From the NCBI GenBank assembly GCA_034440635.1, contig JAOTON010001697.1:62001-126000 (forward strand): a DNA stretch of 64,000 nt, given 5' to 3'. Under the pieces are notes generated by a model. That model was given only the letters and a program-made list of their open reading frames with translations, had not been told where the DNA came from and made no database searches. The DNA comes from Lepas anatifera (taxonomy: Eukaryota; Arthropoda; Thecostraca; Lepadidae). Below, piece by piece: positions 37,259-50,992 of the stretch; positions within the stretch are counted from its first letter, which is position 1, and each line of letters starts with the position of its first letter. A program made the position numbers and the translations under genes.

Positions 37259-40144
37259 AGATAACTCCGGTTTCATGACCCTATGCTTGGCTCAAAAGAA
37301 ACTTCCCACTTTTATCCTTGGGGTAGTCTATTAACCCACCTATTCATGCGTCTTTTCTAGCGGAGTTATATCAAAGCTCAGCTTTCATAGCGGAAAACAT
37401 GAGTGGACAGACGAACTCGAATAATGCTAAAACTGCATTACACTTGACTCATCCAATGGAGTCAGTGGGTAAAAATGTTTCCCTATATGTTATACAGAGT
37501 TAGTTAGTTAAGGGCTTTTTATAAGGCGTTCTGTGCAAAGCACCTTTGCCCGTCTCTAAAGTGTGGGGGAGAATTTTCCGGGAGGGGTGTTTACTTTAAT
37601 GTCGCAGAACAGAGGGACGAATCTTATTTCAAGGAATGGGTCGCGAAGTGTAGCAACACTTGCGAGGGAAGGGGATTGCTACAGCAGAGATGCCGAGCCT
37701 GGGGCACAGGTAGGATTTAAAAGGGTACGTGAAGAGGCTTGCCAGCGTAGAGATTAGTTTTTTTTATTTTGTTCCTTGTTATCGAATAGCCGTTTGCTTA
37801 CGTTACTCGAGTTCCTCCATTGAAAAAGAATAATTTTGGGTTATTAGAAACACCTGCAAGCACCATGACGTGATGCCGCGGGTCTTTATCCTGCAACCAG
37901 GAGGTGAGGTTACAGCACCCTCTCTGGCTGGGTAGCCGCCGCATAGAGGAAGAGAGAAGGGTAATAGAACAGATAGAGTGTTAGGGAGGGGTGTGAGTTG
38001 GTTAGTTGTTAGTCTTAGATGTGCTTAGTATGGTTAGTAGTCCTTAAGTGTCACTCTGAAATCGACAGGAAATATCACCTTTAATTGTCTTGCGATCGGA
38101 TTATTTTTGTGCGGCTTTCTGAGAGCTTTAAATATGAACCTTCAGTCACGGTGCCATTTTAAATTGTCTGAAAGAAACTTAAATTCAAATAACCGTAGCA
38201 GAATGCCAACCAAACTTACTTTACGGAGCCCAAGCGGTGTATCTGTACAAGTGAGAGGTGTTTAATGACCCTCGATACATAATAGAGCTGCTAGAACATA
38301 AACTTTATTTGTTAAGGCTATGCATCTTAGTTTTAAGTCTCTTTCTACAAAAAACGCAGCTTAAATATTACAGATTATGATATTTTAATCAGGTCCCACA
38401 ATGTAACATCTATTCAGGACCCAAAGTCTACCAGCAAACACACTATTCCATCGTTTCAAATCCATTGTAACGTCGAGCTACTCGTGTAAGACTTTGATAC
38501 AGTACACCAACCCAGCGCACGTGGATTTACTTTTTTGCGGTGAGACATTGACAACCCCATTGGAGATGACCTAGAAAATAACATATTTCAACATTTCTAA
38601 GCCTAACGTCTTACTTAAAAATTGACGAGATGTTCAATATCGGCATTGCCCACTGGCGTCTTTCTCGTGTTTGTTAGTGATTCGCCATTCGCAAGCTTCC
38701 CGCGCTATTTCTTTCGGAAATCTTTTTTAGAAAAAAGTTTCAAAGCCGATCTTAGTTAGCGACAGAAGCATGCATGGTCTGGCATTTGCATGTAACATAT
38801 CTTTGGACGTGAGCTATGAAGGTCAAATGTGGGTAACGATCTTTTGATCTCAACTCCTAAGATTTGGTGCTACAATGGAAGAGACTGCGCAAAACACGGG
38901 GGTACCCTGCGCTACCGTTCATACCAAGGAACATATGCTCAGGCACACAGCATACCTCTTCAGTTTTCAGACGGGAGCTGCAATGCGGCACATAATAACT
39001 ACAGGCGGACCAAATTACTCCCAAACATCACTGCCAATAAGGGTACTGCAGTGCCTACATTTTGCATTGGACCGCGCATATACATGTGTTTTGATGAATG
39101 GCCATAACTTTTGAAATAATCAATATAGTCTCACAAAACGTAGTGTGAATGTATCAAACATGTGCAGAATTACATCTGCAAAATTTAGTGTTTGTTAACA
39201 GAATTGACTTTGATCTAATTGATTTTAAATGAAAGGGGTGTAGCGATGTCCCTCAGGCGATATTGCACGTGTTGGAGTATTAACAGGACACCCATTGCGC
39301 AATTTCCTATTCAATGTAGAGAACAATGGTTGATTTCAATCAGGAAGATACCATTTGGAACTATTTGCTTATCCGATCAGTTGTTACCTGCACTGAAACA
39401 AGTAGCAACATATCGGACAAAGTTCCCCAGAGGCTTGAAAACAGCACATTTGCATGCGCTCAGATATGACGTCATACCTCAATAACTCTTCTGGGTGTGT
39501 GGGCATTTTTTGGAGTAATGATACTGAACATGTTAAGCAGCATGTGTGCAAAGTTACACGGCTCTTCGTTTAACCGATACGGATGTATAGGTTTTGAGCC
39601 ACAAGAGGTGTTGACGTCACCCCTATTGCCTAGCTGCACGTGCCAAAAATGACACGATAGGAAAAAACCAGAATACAGAAACTGATATGGGTAGAAACAG
39701 TATACTTTTAACTTGAAAATCAAAATATCTTTTTGGACACCAACGGTCAATTAGCTTAGTTATAAGCCGTTAAAGTCCAAGAGGCAAGGACCGATTTAGC
39801 GCGTGCATCCTTTGACAAATGCACCTCCTGCGGACAACGAGTAGGCGCTGTATCGGTTTTCTACCCAAGATCATGATCCTGAATCTTCAGGGATTTAATT
39901 TCTGTGCAACAACCTTTTACAACACGCCGGACAGCTTTTAGCACTTTGCCCCCTGTGTATAAAGTACCTTGGATAAATCACACGTCCAATATCAAGAAGC
40001 ATGAAATCACCGTCTTATCACCGTCTTAGCCCGTCCTTTCGTGTATTTTCCGCTTCAGCGTTTGCACACCTGGACCACGAGAGCTGTTGAATTCTGTCAC
40101 CTCACTCTTATGAAGTCATAAGCAGAAAACGAGAGCTACCTACC
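37259..40144. other. unassigned stretch
   Basis: Nearly 3 kb with no recognised gene, RNA or element ends. Short frames at 38829-39107 and 39219-39485 lack domains. Confidence 0.4.
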
Positions 40145-40152
40145 TCCAACAC

Positions 40153-40398
40153 CAGAGGCGTGGATTTACCTCTCTCGGGGGAGTCTGGGTAACCCAAATA
40201 ATATACCAAACTAGTGTTGAAACATGCTTAAATGTTAGTTTTTATTTTGAGGATTTAAACATGCTTTTCTGGAGTTCACCAGGCCATATGGAAGACTAAA
40301 ACGCACTCCATATCAAACTATTACCTTTTAATACGGTGATTATTGACATGGTTTCAAATTTGGCCACCCCCAATTCTTTTCGAAACTCCTCGCCCCCG
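40153..40398. mobile_element. hAT-like MITE
   Basis: Left end CAGAGGCGTGGATTTA and right end in reverse complement CGGGGGCGAGGAGTTT form imperfect inverted repeats. Flanks TCCAACAC (40145-40152) and TCCTAGAC (40399-40406) match at 6 of 8 positions. A similar left end, CAGGTGCGTGGATTTTG, is at about 63287. Old and non-coding. Confidence 0.5.
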
Positions 40399-40406
40399 TC
40401 CTAGAC

Positions 40407-43400
40407 GTCATATCTGCTCTTAAATTGAAAACCCCGCTTGCTGAATACCCTCAATATGTCTACATATAGCAGGCTCTCTTGCATCTACAACAGGGCGCTG
40501 GGAGTGGAGACGGACGTAATATAGGTGTTATTTGACCGACATGCAGACCGTGGCCAACGTCAGACATTGAGACATTTCTGTCTGGTGAGGTAATTAGCTG
40601 TGAGCGGCCTCGGAGCTGATTGGACGAGCTTCAGATGACTGGAGTGTCTCAGTCAGCACCGGCAGCTGCCTGAGATAGCGGGCGACGCCCCGAGCTTTCG
40701 GACTGACGGCTCGTTCGCATATTCAGAAGTACGGTGGATCCGGAGTCAGGGGGCAAACAGGCATTTACCCTCAAGCTCCTTGGTTTTGTCCATTTTTTTC
40801 TTAAAGTAAGCACTGCGTTTGCACGATTTTGGGCTCCACTGCTCTCCTCTCTCTTTCTCTCCTCCCTCTCCCTATACCTTTCTCTCTTTCAAACAACCGG
40901 TGTGGGTTCACTTTCGACCAGAAGCCCTCATTTCTTTGATTTAAAGAGAAAAGGACACCTTTAAGGGACTTAGACTGAGCTTTCACTTGGAAAGAGCACA
41001 CCGGAAATCACGTGGCTTCATATTTGATTTCAATCAGAATTCACATTTTCAAAGAGACGGTGCTTCATAAAGCGGACTGTTGTTTGAGCGCCGCACAAAT
41101 AGCCACACCACTAAGCCCCTTTCCCGCATGAGCCTTAAAACGGGCGGAGATGGCGAAGACTTCAATGCGGGGCCATGCAGGGGAGTTGGGGTTTGATAGA
41201 GTCAATATACGCTCTAAATACACGCTGCTTCTCCGAAAATGGTGAGTCCTGAGCCAAACTAAATATCGAATCTGGGACTTTCCATTACGCTCTATCGCAT
41301 TGTGATTTCAGCTCAAAGATCAGTATAAAGACGTCAAATTCCCCAGAACTAATGACATAAAATGATGATCAAATAGATATTGTCCACTATCTAGCCCTGC
41401 GCTCAGCGGCAATTTTTTATCAATACTGGATGTAGCCATCTATTTAGCAAGAACATGGGAGGTGCTGTGGATGCTAAGGAAAGGCTCCTTCTATTACAAC
41501 AGTTCACTTTGCATCACCAACTGTGCCAATCCTAAAGTGTAGCAGGCTAGCTCGTTGTCTTAGGAAGGATTGCTAAAAGCTTTATTTGTCTAACCATTCT
41601 AGGTATTTTAGTGTACTCTGGCCCCTAGTCTCTAAAATGATACCATAAAATCATACTCTAGTGACAGGCCTACATACCCGAGCTGTATCAGGCTCCTGGC
41701 TACTCCTATATATGTCAAGAGGGGATGAATTTTGCCCCCCCCTCCCTCCCCTCCTCCAAGACCTCAAAATCTTCTGACATGTTTGGAAAATGAATGCTGG
41801 GATTTACTCCTGCCACTTCTTATTCAATTTCTGAATACATTTAAATGCGGTGAAAAAGTTGGTAATAAGGGGAGAAAATCAAGCAAACAATACAGATTTT
41901 CGCATTGTCCATAAGTATAACTTCTTGCTCCATGTCTGATTTTCACAAAATTGATATGGACCGGCAGAAAATAGATGAGAAATAATTACACGATGTTTGA
42001 AAATGAGAAAAACGAAAATCGAATTAGGGCAAAATTGTTCATTTTGAAACAGCTTTTGTGTCATGCACGGGCAAGGCCGACACTCCCGAAAGACCTCTAA
42101 CCAGACCACTGCAGTGCACTGGTACGGAAAAGTGTATTGTACAAGGCTTATCCGCCTACGCACCGATGGGTTTTGAGGCCAAAACCTGCAGGCATGTGTC
42201 AGTGTGCATTTCTCCATGTTGTCATTAATGTGAGTGCATAATTTACCACTCATTACATAAGACTCAATTGCAAGGGGTCGGCCAGCGGCGCGGCGGTTGC
42301 ACATGTAGCGCAGATGAGAAACCCCAGACCCGGAGACCGCCAATGGGCGCCGTTGGAGTGCATGTAACAATATCTGTCTGCAACTGAGCGCATGTACCAG
42401 ACCAGCAACAATCACACAGAAACATGGCCGAACACCGCCGGCCTGGTACATTTGTGCTATTTATGGTCCGTGCAATACGTGAAACCGACAATTTCATACA
42501 TCGCAGCGCTCAATATTCACCTTTCTGACGCAGTTAATCACCCGAAAGTAGACTGTGTGAGCTCGCAACACATTTCACTTAATGAATTCGCCAGCAAAAG
42601 CCATAGACTCGAAGTATGTCAGGCGGAAGTGTTCCCCTTAATGATACTGCGTCGAGGAATGCACGGGAGTCTATGTTCCAGAGCGTTCTTGCTCAATCAG
42701 GCCCTCCTCAACCTCAACAGAGGGAGTGTGGTGCTTAGAAAGGCACCACTGTAGCGAGTGGAGAGCAGCGACAGGCAGGAGACTCTATCAATTCAGCACA
42801 CTGTCAACTAGGCCCTCCGACTTCAGCAACTGAATGGAGCTACTTGTAACGATCTAATTACACATTTAGTCTTCGTGCCCGGATGCTAGTAAAATAAATG
42901 TATTGGAACACCGAAACTTATCGGTGAAGTGTAATAAGCAGGATAATTATATGGCGAATGATTTTTATACACCTCCTCATAGTCACTCTGACACTTGGGG
43001 GCCCTCAGGCCCCCTACCCCTAGCCTCCTTGTATCCGTCGCTGGAATCAATGTAAAACGTACGCATGAAAACTACACGATCTAGTTAATGTCACCTGAGC
43101 TATGAGGAATTCAATTCGTTGCTTAGACTATTTTGTCTTGCCCAGCTCTTTACTTAAACTCTCGCTTCATCTCTTCCAGGGTATTGAAGTCAGTGAAAGC
43201 AGACTAAGTATGTTATCTCTTCGTTAATGTGCATACCTAGTGCTTGCACCGATATTCCACCAGATACCCAGCCCTCAGGAACTTCTGTCACCAATTATCT
43301 ATCAAGGCTGGGCAGAAGTCAATATTTTCAGCTGGTTCCATCACACCTAATTTGGTAATGTCACCAAGTATTTGAAGATTTTCAAGCCAGGCACAAGGAA

Positions 43401-45550
43401 CTGGTGGTGGTGGGGTGGTTTAAGTATTAACATATTCCGCTTATGTGTAGGAGGTTTGGCATTCATAACTATTTAGCAGTCTTCATGGACCACGGTTTCG
43501 TTTATGACTTGAAAGCCCGCTTAATGGGGACATCGATACAGCACGGCCATGAGCGGTATTGTTTTTTTTTTTAATGAACACCCGGTTTTTTCGTTTGAAT
43601 CAATCTCAAATTCACACAAAGGCAAAGCACATAGCCTGTGAAAATGAATCTCCATACTTTATGCTCCACCTGTCCAACTGTCCCAGCAAAAAATATGAAG
43701 ATAACTTCTGACGGGGTGAAGAAGCGATCCTACACTCAGTGACGTAGCCGTGCCCAGTTGTATAGTTCAACACGTGTGGACCCAAACGCTTGCAGTTTTT
43801 TTAGCTTGCAGCAATGCAGCAGCCGAAATCACTTGGGGCTTGTGCAGTGGTACGGTGGCAGCTCTAGGATAGAGCCGCCCTGTCAACTCCAATTTCGGGT
43901 ATTTTGAATGTTTGGACAGTTCAAAACTCTGTCTGGAAAGTAGCAGCGCGTAGTCGAGCAGGGGTGTACGGCTGGCAGCGAAGGGGCGACTGACAATGGA
44001 GGGGGTCAGTGTACAACAGACACGCCCGTTATCAGGAGAGTGCAGAAAGGGAAGGTTCCTCAGTCTGGAATACTTCCTAAAAGCAGTTTTTAGGCCTTTG
44101 CACAGCATCTCTCCAATATTTCACGGGTGTTTACGTTATAACGTGGGGTGCCCTAGGACCCGGCCTAGGCACCTCTCTGAACTTTACAGGGGAGGAGGCC
44201 ATTCGTCTGCGTGTAAATGTTGCTAACGTACCTTTGTTTTCTCGTCATCTTGCAATAGTGTTCATTATTGAATCAATTAAAAGCTCTGAAACAAAGTTTC
44301 ACGTCTGCTGTTTCATACGTAAAGGATCCGGAAAAACTCACCGATCTGGAGTAATCGCATCATCCGAGTGGTGTGGCTCTGTTGCTTCTGCTGAGGTTGG
44401 TTACAGGTCTGCGCTTCGGCTCGCCACCGCTGCTTCTGGTCTGAGTGTATGTCTGGCGTTGTGTAAAGAGACGGAGAGCTGTGCACACAGCGGTCCATCA
44501 CCCCGCGTGCCCATGGGCGAGGGAGGAGGGGAGGCAGGACAGTGGGAGAAACCGCACCCGGTGCACGTGGCAGAGAACCCGCGAAAATTTGGGCAATGCC
44601 GGTAAGGACAAGGGATGGGTAATAGCTACTGTGGGTGTCAGAAGAACATGTTTAGATGGATGGTGTAGATTTTTCGTATCTGTACGCTGTTTTTGCAGTC
44701 AATGCCAATTCGAATGCCACAGTTGATAAAATGTCCCGAAATTTATAACCGGAATAGGCATGCACCAGCTGATTCTGGAAGCCACCAAGAAAAGCGAAGC
44801 AGAAGACTGTTACCAGATATGATAGCTGAAAAGGACGGGGGATAAATAAAGACGATAAAAGCACCGGTTACGAGATAATTGTCTTCAGTTCTAGGCATGT
44901 GAAAATAAAATAGCGTATCGCAACTGGGTAGAATGTGGTGCTGGTAGTTTGATTGCCGTCTCAAGCCACTCCAGTGCAATTATCGAAATGAATGGGAGAA
45001 CTTTTGAAAGTCGATCGTTTAAGATGCTGAATTACACCCATCTTGCTTAGATAGATCGTACAGTTATCTTGTTATCTTATCTATGCAAGTCATGCTATTT
45101 TCACGAATGTTTGAAGAGCTATTGAGCAGATGGTAAACTGAGTCAGTCGTTGTACCTACTTATTGCTTAGAGCTCGTCCGGCAAAATTATGGTCTGGGCA
45201 CTGGGACAAAAAACAGCACCTCCAGTGTGAGTCTTAAGGAGCAAATTGATTTTGCATGTGAAACATTATTGCAGATGCGTTTGTTCTAAAATAGCCATTT
45301 CGTTGCCTTTATGACTAGCCCAGACATACAGGAGCGTGAACGCAGATTTCTGCCCCTGGATTTGTCTCACCCTCACCTCACCAGAAAGACATGGCGATGT
45401 CCTTGTCCATATCCTTCCCTGCCATTTGGTAAACAGCAGGTCCCCTCTTGATTTAGGGTCAAGAATTGTGACAGGCTCTACCGGTTTGAAGGCAGTTGCG
45501 TCTCCACGAAATGAGTAAGGTAAGCAAAACTTCAACTGCCCTTGTAATCA
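40407..45550. other. unassigned stretch
   Basis: About 5 kb without a supported gene. Open frames of 90-190 codons (for example 41879-42451 minus, 42392-42754 plus, 44234-44605 plus) overlap on opposite strands and show no domain. A short CT-rich patch lies at about 40850-40890. CCTTGTATCCGTCGCTGG near 43026 resembles an isolated MITE end. Confidence 0.4.
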
Positions 45551-45559
45551 CCGACACCA

Positions 45560-46130
45560 GGCCGCAGCCGCGTGGTTCGATCGGCAGTGCGTGGCTTGCA
45601 TCAGATCGGCATTGTGCCGATTGCTACCAAGGCTCAACGATGCCGATTCAATTCGTTTCTCTGAGATCGACCGGTGAATCAAGAGCGGTGTCGAAACGCG
45701 GCGGCGGCGCGGCGTGCTTTCTCGGCGGCGCGGCGCCACGCTCCGGCTCTGCGCCGTTATCGCAGGGCCATTGTTGCCACCCGGCGTGACGCGGCCGGCC
45801 TCTGTTGGCGCCGTGTCTCTCGTTGGCGCGCGCGCGCTTTCTGGCGCGAAATCGGCGCCGCCCCAGGACGCGGCGCGCCGTTCCGGTGGCCTCACTTCGA
45901 AACAATAGCCGACACATCACACACGCCGCGCCTGCGGCTGGCCGCCACTAATTGAAACTGTATCGCCTGCAGCTTTTTGTGGCGTTGGCTGGCGCGCTGT
46001 GTTAATTGGAATGTTAGCGGTGAATGAGCGATTGCAGGCAGCCGACCTCCACAGAGTGAAGGCACGTGCAGCCGCGACCAACTGGGACAGAAGACGGAGA
46101 AGAGAGCGCTGGTTTCTAATGAGTGGCGAC
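45560..46130. promoter_or_regulatory. candidate regulatory block: CpG-rich island with homeodomain-like motifs
   Basis: Strongly CpG-rich at 45690-45930, then CCACTAATTGAAAC (about 45943) and GTGTTAATTGGAATG (about 45999) within 80 bases. Open frames exist on both strands in several frames, as GC-rich DNA allows, with Arg/Ala-rich nonsense translations. Function is inferred only from composition and motif spacing. Confidence 0.35.
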
Positions 46131-46914
46131 TGCTTGCCTTCCGGGTGTTTTCGGGCCGCGTGCCGCTGCATATTCACCGATACAGATATTGGAAGTTATA
46201 AGCACCAGGCCCTGAGCTGACGCCTTCCACAGCAAATATCAATGTTGATATACTCGGATGTACCTATTTGATAAGACACGAACAAAAGCAGCATTCAGTG
46301 AGGCTTGCAGTCGTGGTGTATCGGTGCATAGTTTCTAATCGCTCTCTTTTGAGTTTTTTTAACTTCCATCTTAGATTTGGCGCACTGTACCAACTGGGAC
46401 CACCTGCATTCAAGTGTGATCACAATTACTGCAGGAAACACCAGAAGCAGAAAGTGCTGAACATTTAAAGTGATAAGAGAGAGGCACAACTAAGACAAAA
46501 GTACACCTGAATTGAGTAAAAGAGCCAAAGCCACGTGTCAAAAAATAAGAGTAAAATATTTTGGTGAGGGCAATCGATCAATAAAATGTCACCATAGAGC
46601 AGCACGAGAGCCAAAATTCGGAGCAAAGCTAAGAATGGATTGTCGAAGAAATGTGTTTTCGCTCTGCCTTCATACCGAGTTCTAACACTATGAACGTCAG
46701 ACGTGGGATATCAAGTATGGGCAATTCATAAATTTATGCGCATGAATATTGCATTGATTTAGCGGGATTCAACAAGGGCCAAACATTATTTTTGATAGAG
46801 ACGCCAGGGTACCTATTGTGTCTTCTTCTGCAAACTTGTGCCTTCGGCAAAATTGAACCGGCGAAATTTTTCTCAGCAATCGTTCTACGGGAAGCAGATA
46901 TTTACCATGTGCGC
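46131..46914. other. unassigned stretch
   Basis: Nothing recognised. Confidence 0.4.
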
Positions 46915-47537
46915 TTAAAGAGAATGTGGCGGTTATATCCTGCAGGTGACCCTGGAGCAGGTATATCCGGCAGGTGACCCTGGAGCAGGTATATCCGGCA
47001 GGTGACCCTGGAGCAGGTATATCCGGCAGGTGACCCTGGAGCGGGTATATTCTGCAGGCCGTTCTGGGTAAAAACGGACCAAATACTTCCCTTGCTCTTC
47101 ATAGTTAAGAGCTCACGGTAGAGTTCACCGTTCAAACGAGGAAGAGACTCCCGTTCATGGGACTTGAACTGAGCTATGGGCCGGGAAGAGCATGCCAAAG
47201 GTCCTGATTTCATATTTCACTTCTCCCAGAACTCGCCTATTACGGGAAAAAAACAGCGCTTCCTAGGCGTGCTGCCCTTTGAACGCACGGATATCTACCA
47301 CTAAAGCTGCCTTCCCACAGACGAAGGACCGGCGGTGGGTGCGCAGGCTCAGGAGCGGGGCGCTTGGTCGCGATAGGGTTGATACCCGTTCTAGATCACT
47401 TTGCTTCTCCGCAAACGGTGAGTTCTGAGACAAATGAGTTATCAAATACGGGGTTTTCCGGTATGCATGCTCTATCACATAGCCATCTCAGTTTGAATCC
47501 GGTTATTTCAAAGGCCTCACACCTCTTATTCCCTTTA
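46915..47537. mobile_element. diverged copy of the AGGGAATGTGGC MITE
   Basis: The left end TTAAAGAGAATGTGGCGG and right end (reverse complement) ATAAAGGGAATAAGAGGTG correspond to the termini of the MITE at 36181-36637. Shared interior includes GACAAATGA and GGGGTTTTCCGG near 47430-47460. It carries an internal 28-bp tandem array near its left end, which accounts for much of its extra length. Confidence 0.6.
46932..47055. repeat. 28-bp tandem repeat, four copies plus a partial
   Basis: TATATCC recurs at 46934, 46962, 46990 and 47018 in an almost identical 28-bp unit containing GGCAGGTGACCCTGGAGC. A diverged fifth start lies at 47046. Confidence 0.93.
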
Positions 47538-48500
47538 TTCGAAGGGCACTTTGAGTGTATGTTCATAAATACATGGGTTTGATTAAGCAAACTGACACTG
47601 TTTTGAGATTAACATTTTCAAAGAGCACCTAAGTGGTGGCCGATCCAGGGCTCAAGGGGACACATGCCCCCTTGCCCCTAGATCTGCACATGGTCCTGTC
47701 TATCGACGGGAAATAGGGCAGATTCCAGCTGTTTGTCACTGGATGCTATTGACAGGGAATTTTGTGACTGATTGGCAAACTGTTCTCATGTTGATTTCCT
47801 AAGGGCCTTCTGGAGATCAACTTAGAGAGCAGTAACCCCGGATACATGAGCAGTTTCAGTACGTTTTATTTACATACCACTCTCGGGAAAAGTCTCATCG
47901 ATTCAAGCAGCCGGGAGCCCCAAAATCACACCCCCAACTACATGAGTCGATAAGCCTGCTCCGGCGGTTAGCACGTAAATACACGTAAATAGAGTGTCCG
48001 AAGCTGATCATGTATCCGGAGTGAGTTTCATCTTGTCTCCAGTGTGTTTTCGCTACCTGCAGGAACTGCCAATCGAAAACATCCTTACCAAAAAAGTATA
48101 AGAAAGACTGAAAATCTCATCCCTTGATTTCAGGCTGAGATTCGAGCATGAAACTGTTTTCTGTGTGCATTCTGTGGGCCCTGCCACATTTTTCGGTAGG
48201 GCTGGTTGGAAACACGTTTAACCACCGAGGGGAAAGCCAGATTTGAACTGATCGAACCAATTTATACTTGCCGTAAGACTGGAGTTTCAATTACTTTTCT
48301 CTCCCTCTTTTTGAGTTTAAAAGGTCCTAGGAAAACATTCAGCCGCGTCACCATCGGCCGAAAATGGGGAAAGAACAAATATATTTAGCCTTCAGCTAAC
48401 ATGAAGTTGCCTATTCTAAGACTAATCACTCTCCGTGTTGGGGCTCATTCCTGCCTTCACCTATATCATCATCAGCTTTTTTTATTTCATTTTTCATATA
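47538..48500. other. unassigned stretch
   Basis: GTGGTGGCCGATCCAGGG near 47634 resembles a lone hAT-like MITE end. Otherwise nothing recognised. Confidence 0.4.
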
Positions 48501-48519
48501 CAAACAGGGGGGACAGAAG

Positions 48520-49290
48520 AAATGAATAGACCAGCAAAAGAAAACATGCGCAAAGCAAAGCAAAGGCTGAACAGCGAGCAACAGAATAGAACTTTACAGG
48601 CACATAGTATAAACAATAGGAAGTAAGCAACCAGAGCACGAGTGTAAAGGAGCACGTGTGTAGCATAGGCAGAATGAGCAAATCATAAAACCTAACAAAG
48701 AAACAGTAACCATGGAACGAGAAAGCAAACAGAAAAAGCGATAAAAACAGAGACTGACAGGATAACAGCATAACAAAGTAAGATGAGCGTTAGAGAACGA
48801 AATGAACAAATATAATGCCAAAACACAGTTAAAAGAGCAAAATAAAGTTACAAGTAAACAAAACGGGACGCAAAACAAAAATTAATAAGGTTTAGTTATA
48901 AGTAGATACGTAGAGGGCCCACATATGTTCAACATATTGAATCTAAGAAAATATTTAGTTATTAGAAGCAAGAACAAATATAAGAAATAAGGACAAATAC
49001 CTAATCAAAGCAGGAACCAATCAAACTCAACAACATTCAAGCAAAGCAATCAAACCAAAAAAACTAGAAAACAAACAAAACAAAACAAATAACACAAAAA
49101 ACCAAACTAGCTAAATCATACATAAACAAAGCAGGATATATCTAAACCACAGACAAAATGCGTTCGGCGAGAACAAATTAAGGCACTAGTGGGAAGAAAC
49201 CAAAAACAAGAACAGAACAAAACAGTTAGGCAGTAAACAGACAAAACAGAGCAAGAGGGATAAAACAGGAGAATACCACAAATATACGTG
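48520..49290. repeat. A/C-rich, T-poor low-complexity tract
   Basis: For about 770 bases the plus strand is dominated by A with C and G and very little T, with recurrent CAAAACAAA, AGCAAAG and GAACAAA words but no fixed period. Minus-strand frames reading Phe/Leu/Cys/Ser-rich peptides (for example 48487-48878) are compositional artefacts. It could be a decayed simple repeat. Confidence 0.75.
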
Positions 49291-49650
49291 TTAGGGATGG
49301 GGCCGAGTAAGAAGTTTAATTTATTTACACACTGTCATCGATCCCAGGCTAGAGCCGGAGCAGTGAAGAGCCGCTCGGATACGGAGGTCAGCTGCTGTCG
49401 TCTCTTGGTGCAAATAATTTTGTCAGCTCTTCCTCAATGTAGCTGAAATTAGAAAATCTTGCAACCAAAGGTAGAGACAACGAACCTCGCTTCTCCTCTC
49501 CTGCTCGGTTCAGACGCCTATGCATTCGATCTGGCGATCATGCATCCTTGTATGTACTATTTGCCATTAGCAGATTCTTGCCCCGGCAACTGGTATCCCT
49601 GTATGGATTCCAGTTGTCGTTAGAATGACGACATAATCAAGAGCTTCATA
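49291..49650. other. unassigned stretch
   Basis: Nothing recognised. Confidence 0.4.
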
Positions 49651-49679
49651 TATTGTGAGGGAGCGAGCAACCTGTGCAC

Positions 49680-50520
49680 TTGCAGTACACACACCAGAGT
49701 GAAGCCGGCCGGGAGGAGGGCTGCCAGCTGATGAAGCTGAGGCCACACCAGGTGTGTGTCTCCTGCCGACCGTTAACGACAGAGCTGTGGAGATGTGCCG
49801 CTAACCACGCAGATGCCGGCCGCTCGAGGCCCACCTGACTGAAAGCGCTGCAATCGCGCCATTAGCCAGCGGCGGCGAGCTGCGGCGCAGCGGGAAGCCG
49901 GCGCAGCTGAGGCGGCAGTAATGGGCCGACAGCCGCGCCGCGTCCGCCGCATTTGCGCTGATTAGCCCGCCACTGGTGCTGACAATATGACGGAACTAGA
50001 GGCAGTCAGGTGTTCATTCCCAGCGTGCGGAACTCGGCCGAGTTGGCTCCAAATATCGCGGCCATGCTCTGCTACACACTTGATGCGCCTAGCATCAGTC
50101 TCCGGTCTGGTGCAAACTCTGACATCGGAATTGCGACCTCTGTGCCGAATTCTGCAGCTTGTTTTAGTATCCCCAGCACAGCCGCATCTGCTCTCGCCCG
50201 AGTGATCCGGTGAGAGCGGCATAAAACACAGCACAAACAGGGCGTACACACCCACCACACACCGGCGCGCTGGTCGCCTCTGCTCCCCGCGTGGGTGTCT
50301 GTCTGCCAGAGTGCGTGTGTATCGATTGGTCGGCGGAGTCGGCCGCTCCCACGCTCTGCTGAGCCGACGCGCCGCGCTCCACACAAAGCCTCCACAGTTG
50401 GTCGCACCGAGAGCGCCGCCGAGCTGTCACAGCAGTTGTGTTCCGCCACACTTCACCTCCTCTCCCCCTCCCTTCCCCCGCCGCAGCCGCCGCTGCAAAC
50501 GGCGATCACTGCAGTCACGC
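49680..50520. promoter_or_regulatory. candidate regulatory block: CpG-rich island
   Basis: CpG-rich sequence with GCCATTAGCCAGC, GGCAGTAATGGGCC and GCTGATTAGCCC at about 49858-49970. Many overlapping open frames on both strands (49962-50451) show no domain. It resembles the blocks at 33.6-34.3 kb and 45.6-46.1 kb. Promoter, enhancer or unrecognised exon are all possible. Confidence 0.35.
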
Positions 50521-50547
50521 GGCCAGCCCCAGCATATACCTGCGGCC

Positions 50548-50738
50548 ACGGAGTCAGTCACAGCAGTCATAGAGTCCGTCGCACCAGTCACTCAATCAGT
50601 CGCACTAGTCACGCAGTCGGTCACACCATTCACACAGTCAACTACACCAGTCATGCAGCCAGTCGCACCAGTCACAAAGTCAGTCGCACCAGTCACAAAG
50701 TCAGTCACACCAGTCACCAAGTCAGTCACACCAGACTA
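50548..50738. repeat. 21-bp minisatellite (AGTCAGTCGCACCAGTCACAA)
   Basis: Best preserved at about 50655-50737 with three to four near-perfect 21-bp units; the left part is diverged. Frames reading SHTSHKVSRT and PVTKSVA repeats are artefacts. Confidence 0.9.
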
Positions 50739-50992
50739 TGAGATGCCCGTGCGGCTTCCATTAGAACCTCGTCACCATAGCTACCACCAGGTCATCAGTT
50801 CTGACTTGAGTCCTACTGTCGCTGACCTCAACACTGACTGAGCCGGTGCAGAAACCAGCACCACTGCTAGACCCCACCGACCAAGTCCTGCCATCAGCGC
50901 GGGCATCAGTGCCTCCAAGCCCTACCATGCCATTAGCACGGGCAAAGTGCCTCTAAGGCCTGTAGTGCCATCAGCACAGGCAAACTGCCTGC

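Noticed and set aside
41879..42754. 190-codon minus and 120-codon plus frames
   Set aside because: No recognisable domain; they overlap antisense and look like chance frames.
50295..50841. Overlapping 148- and 176-codon frames
   Set aside because: Both are translations of the 21-bp minisatellite and CpG-rich flank.
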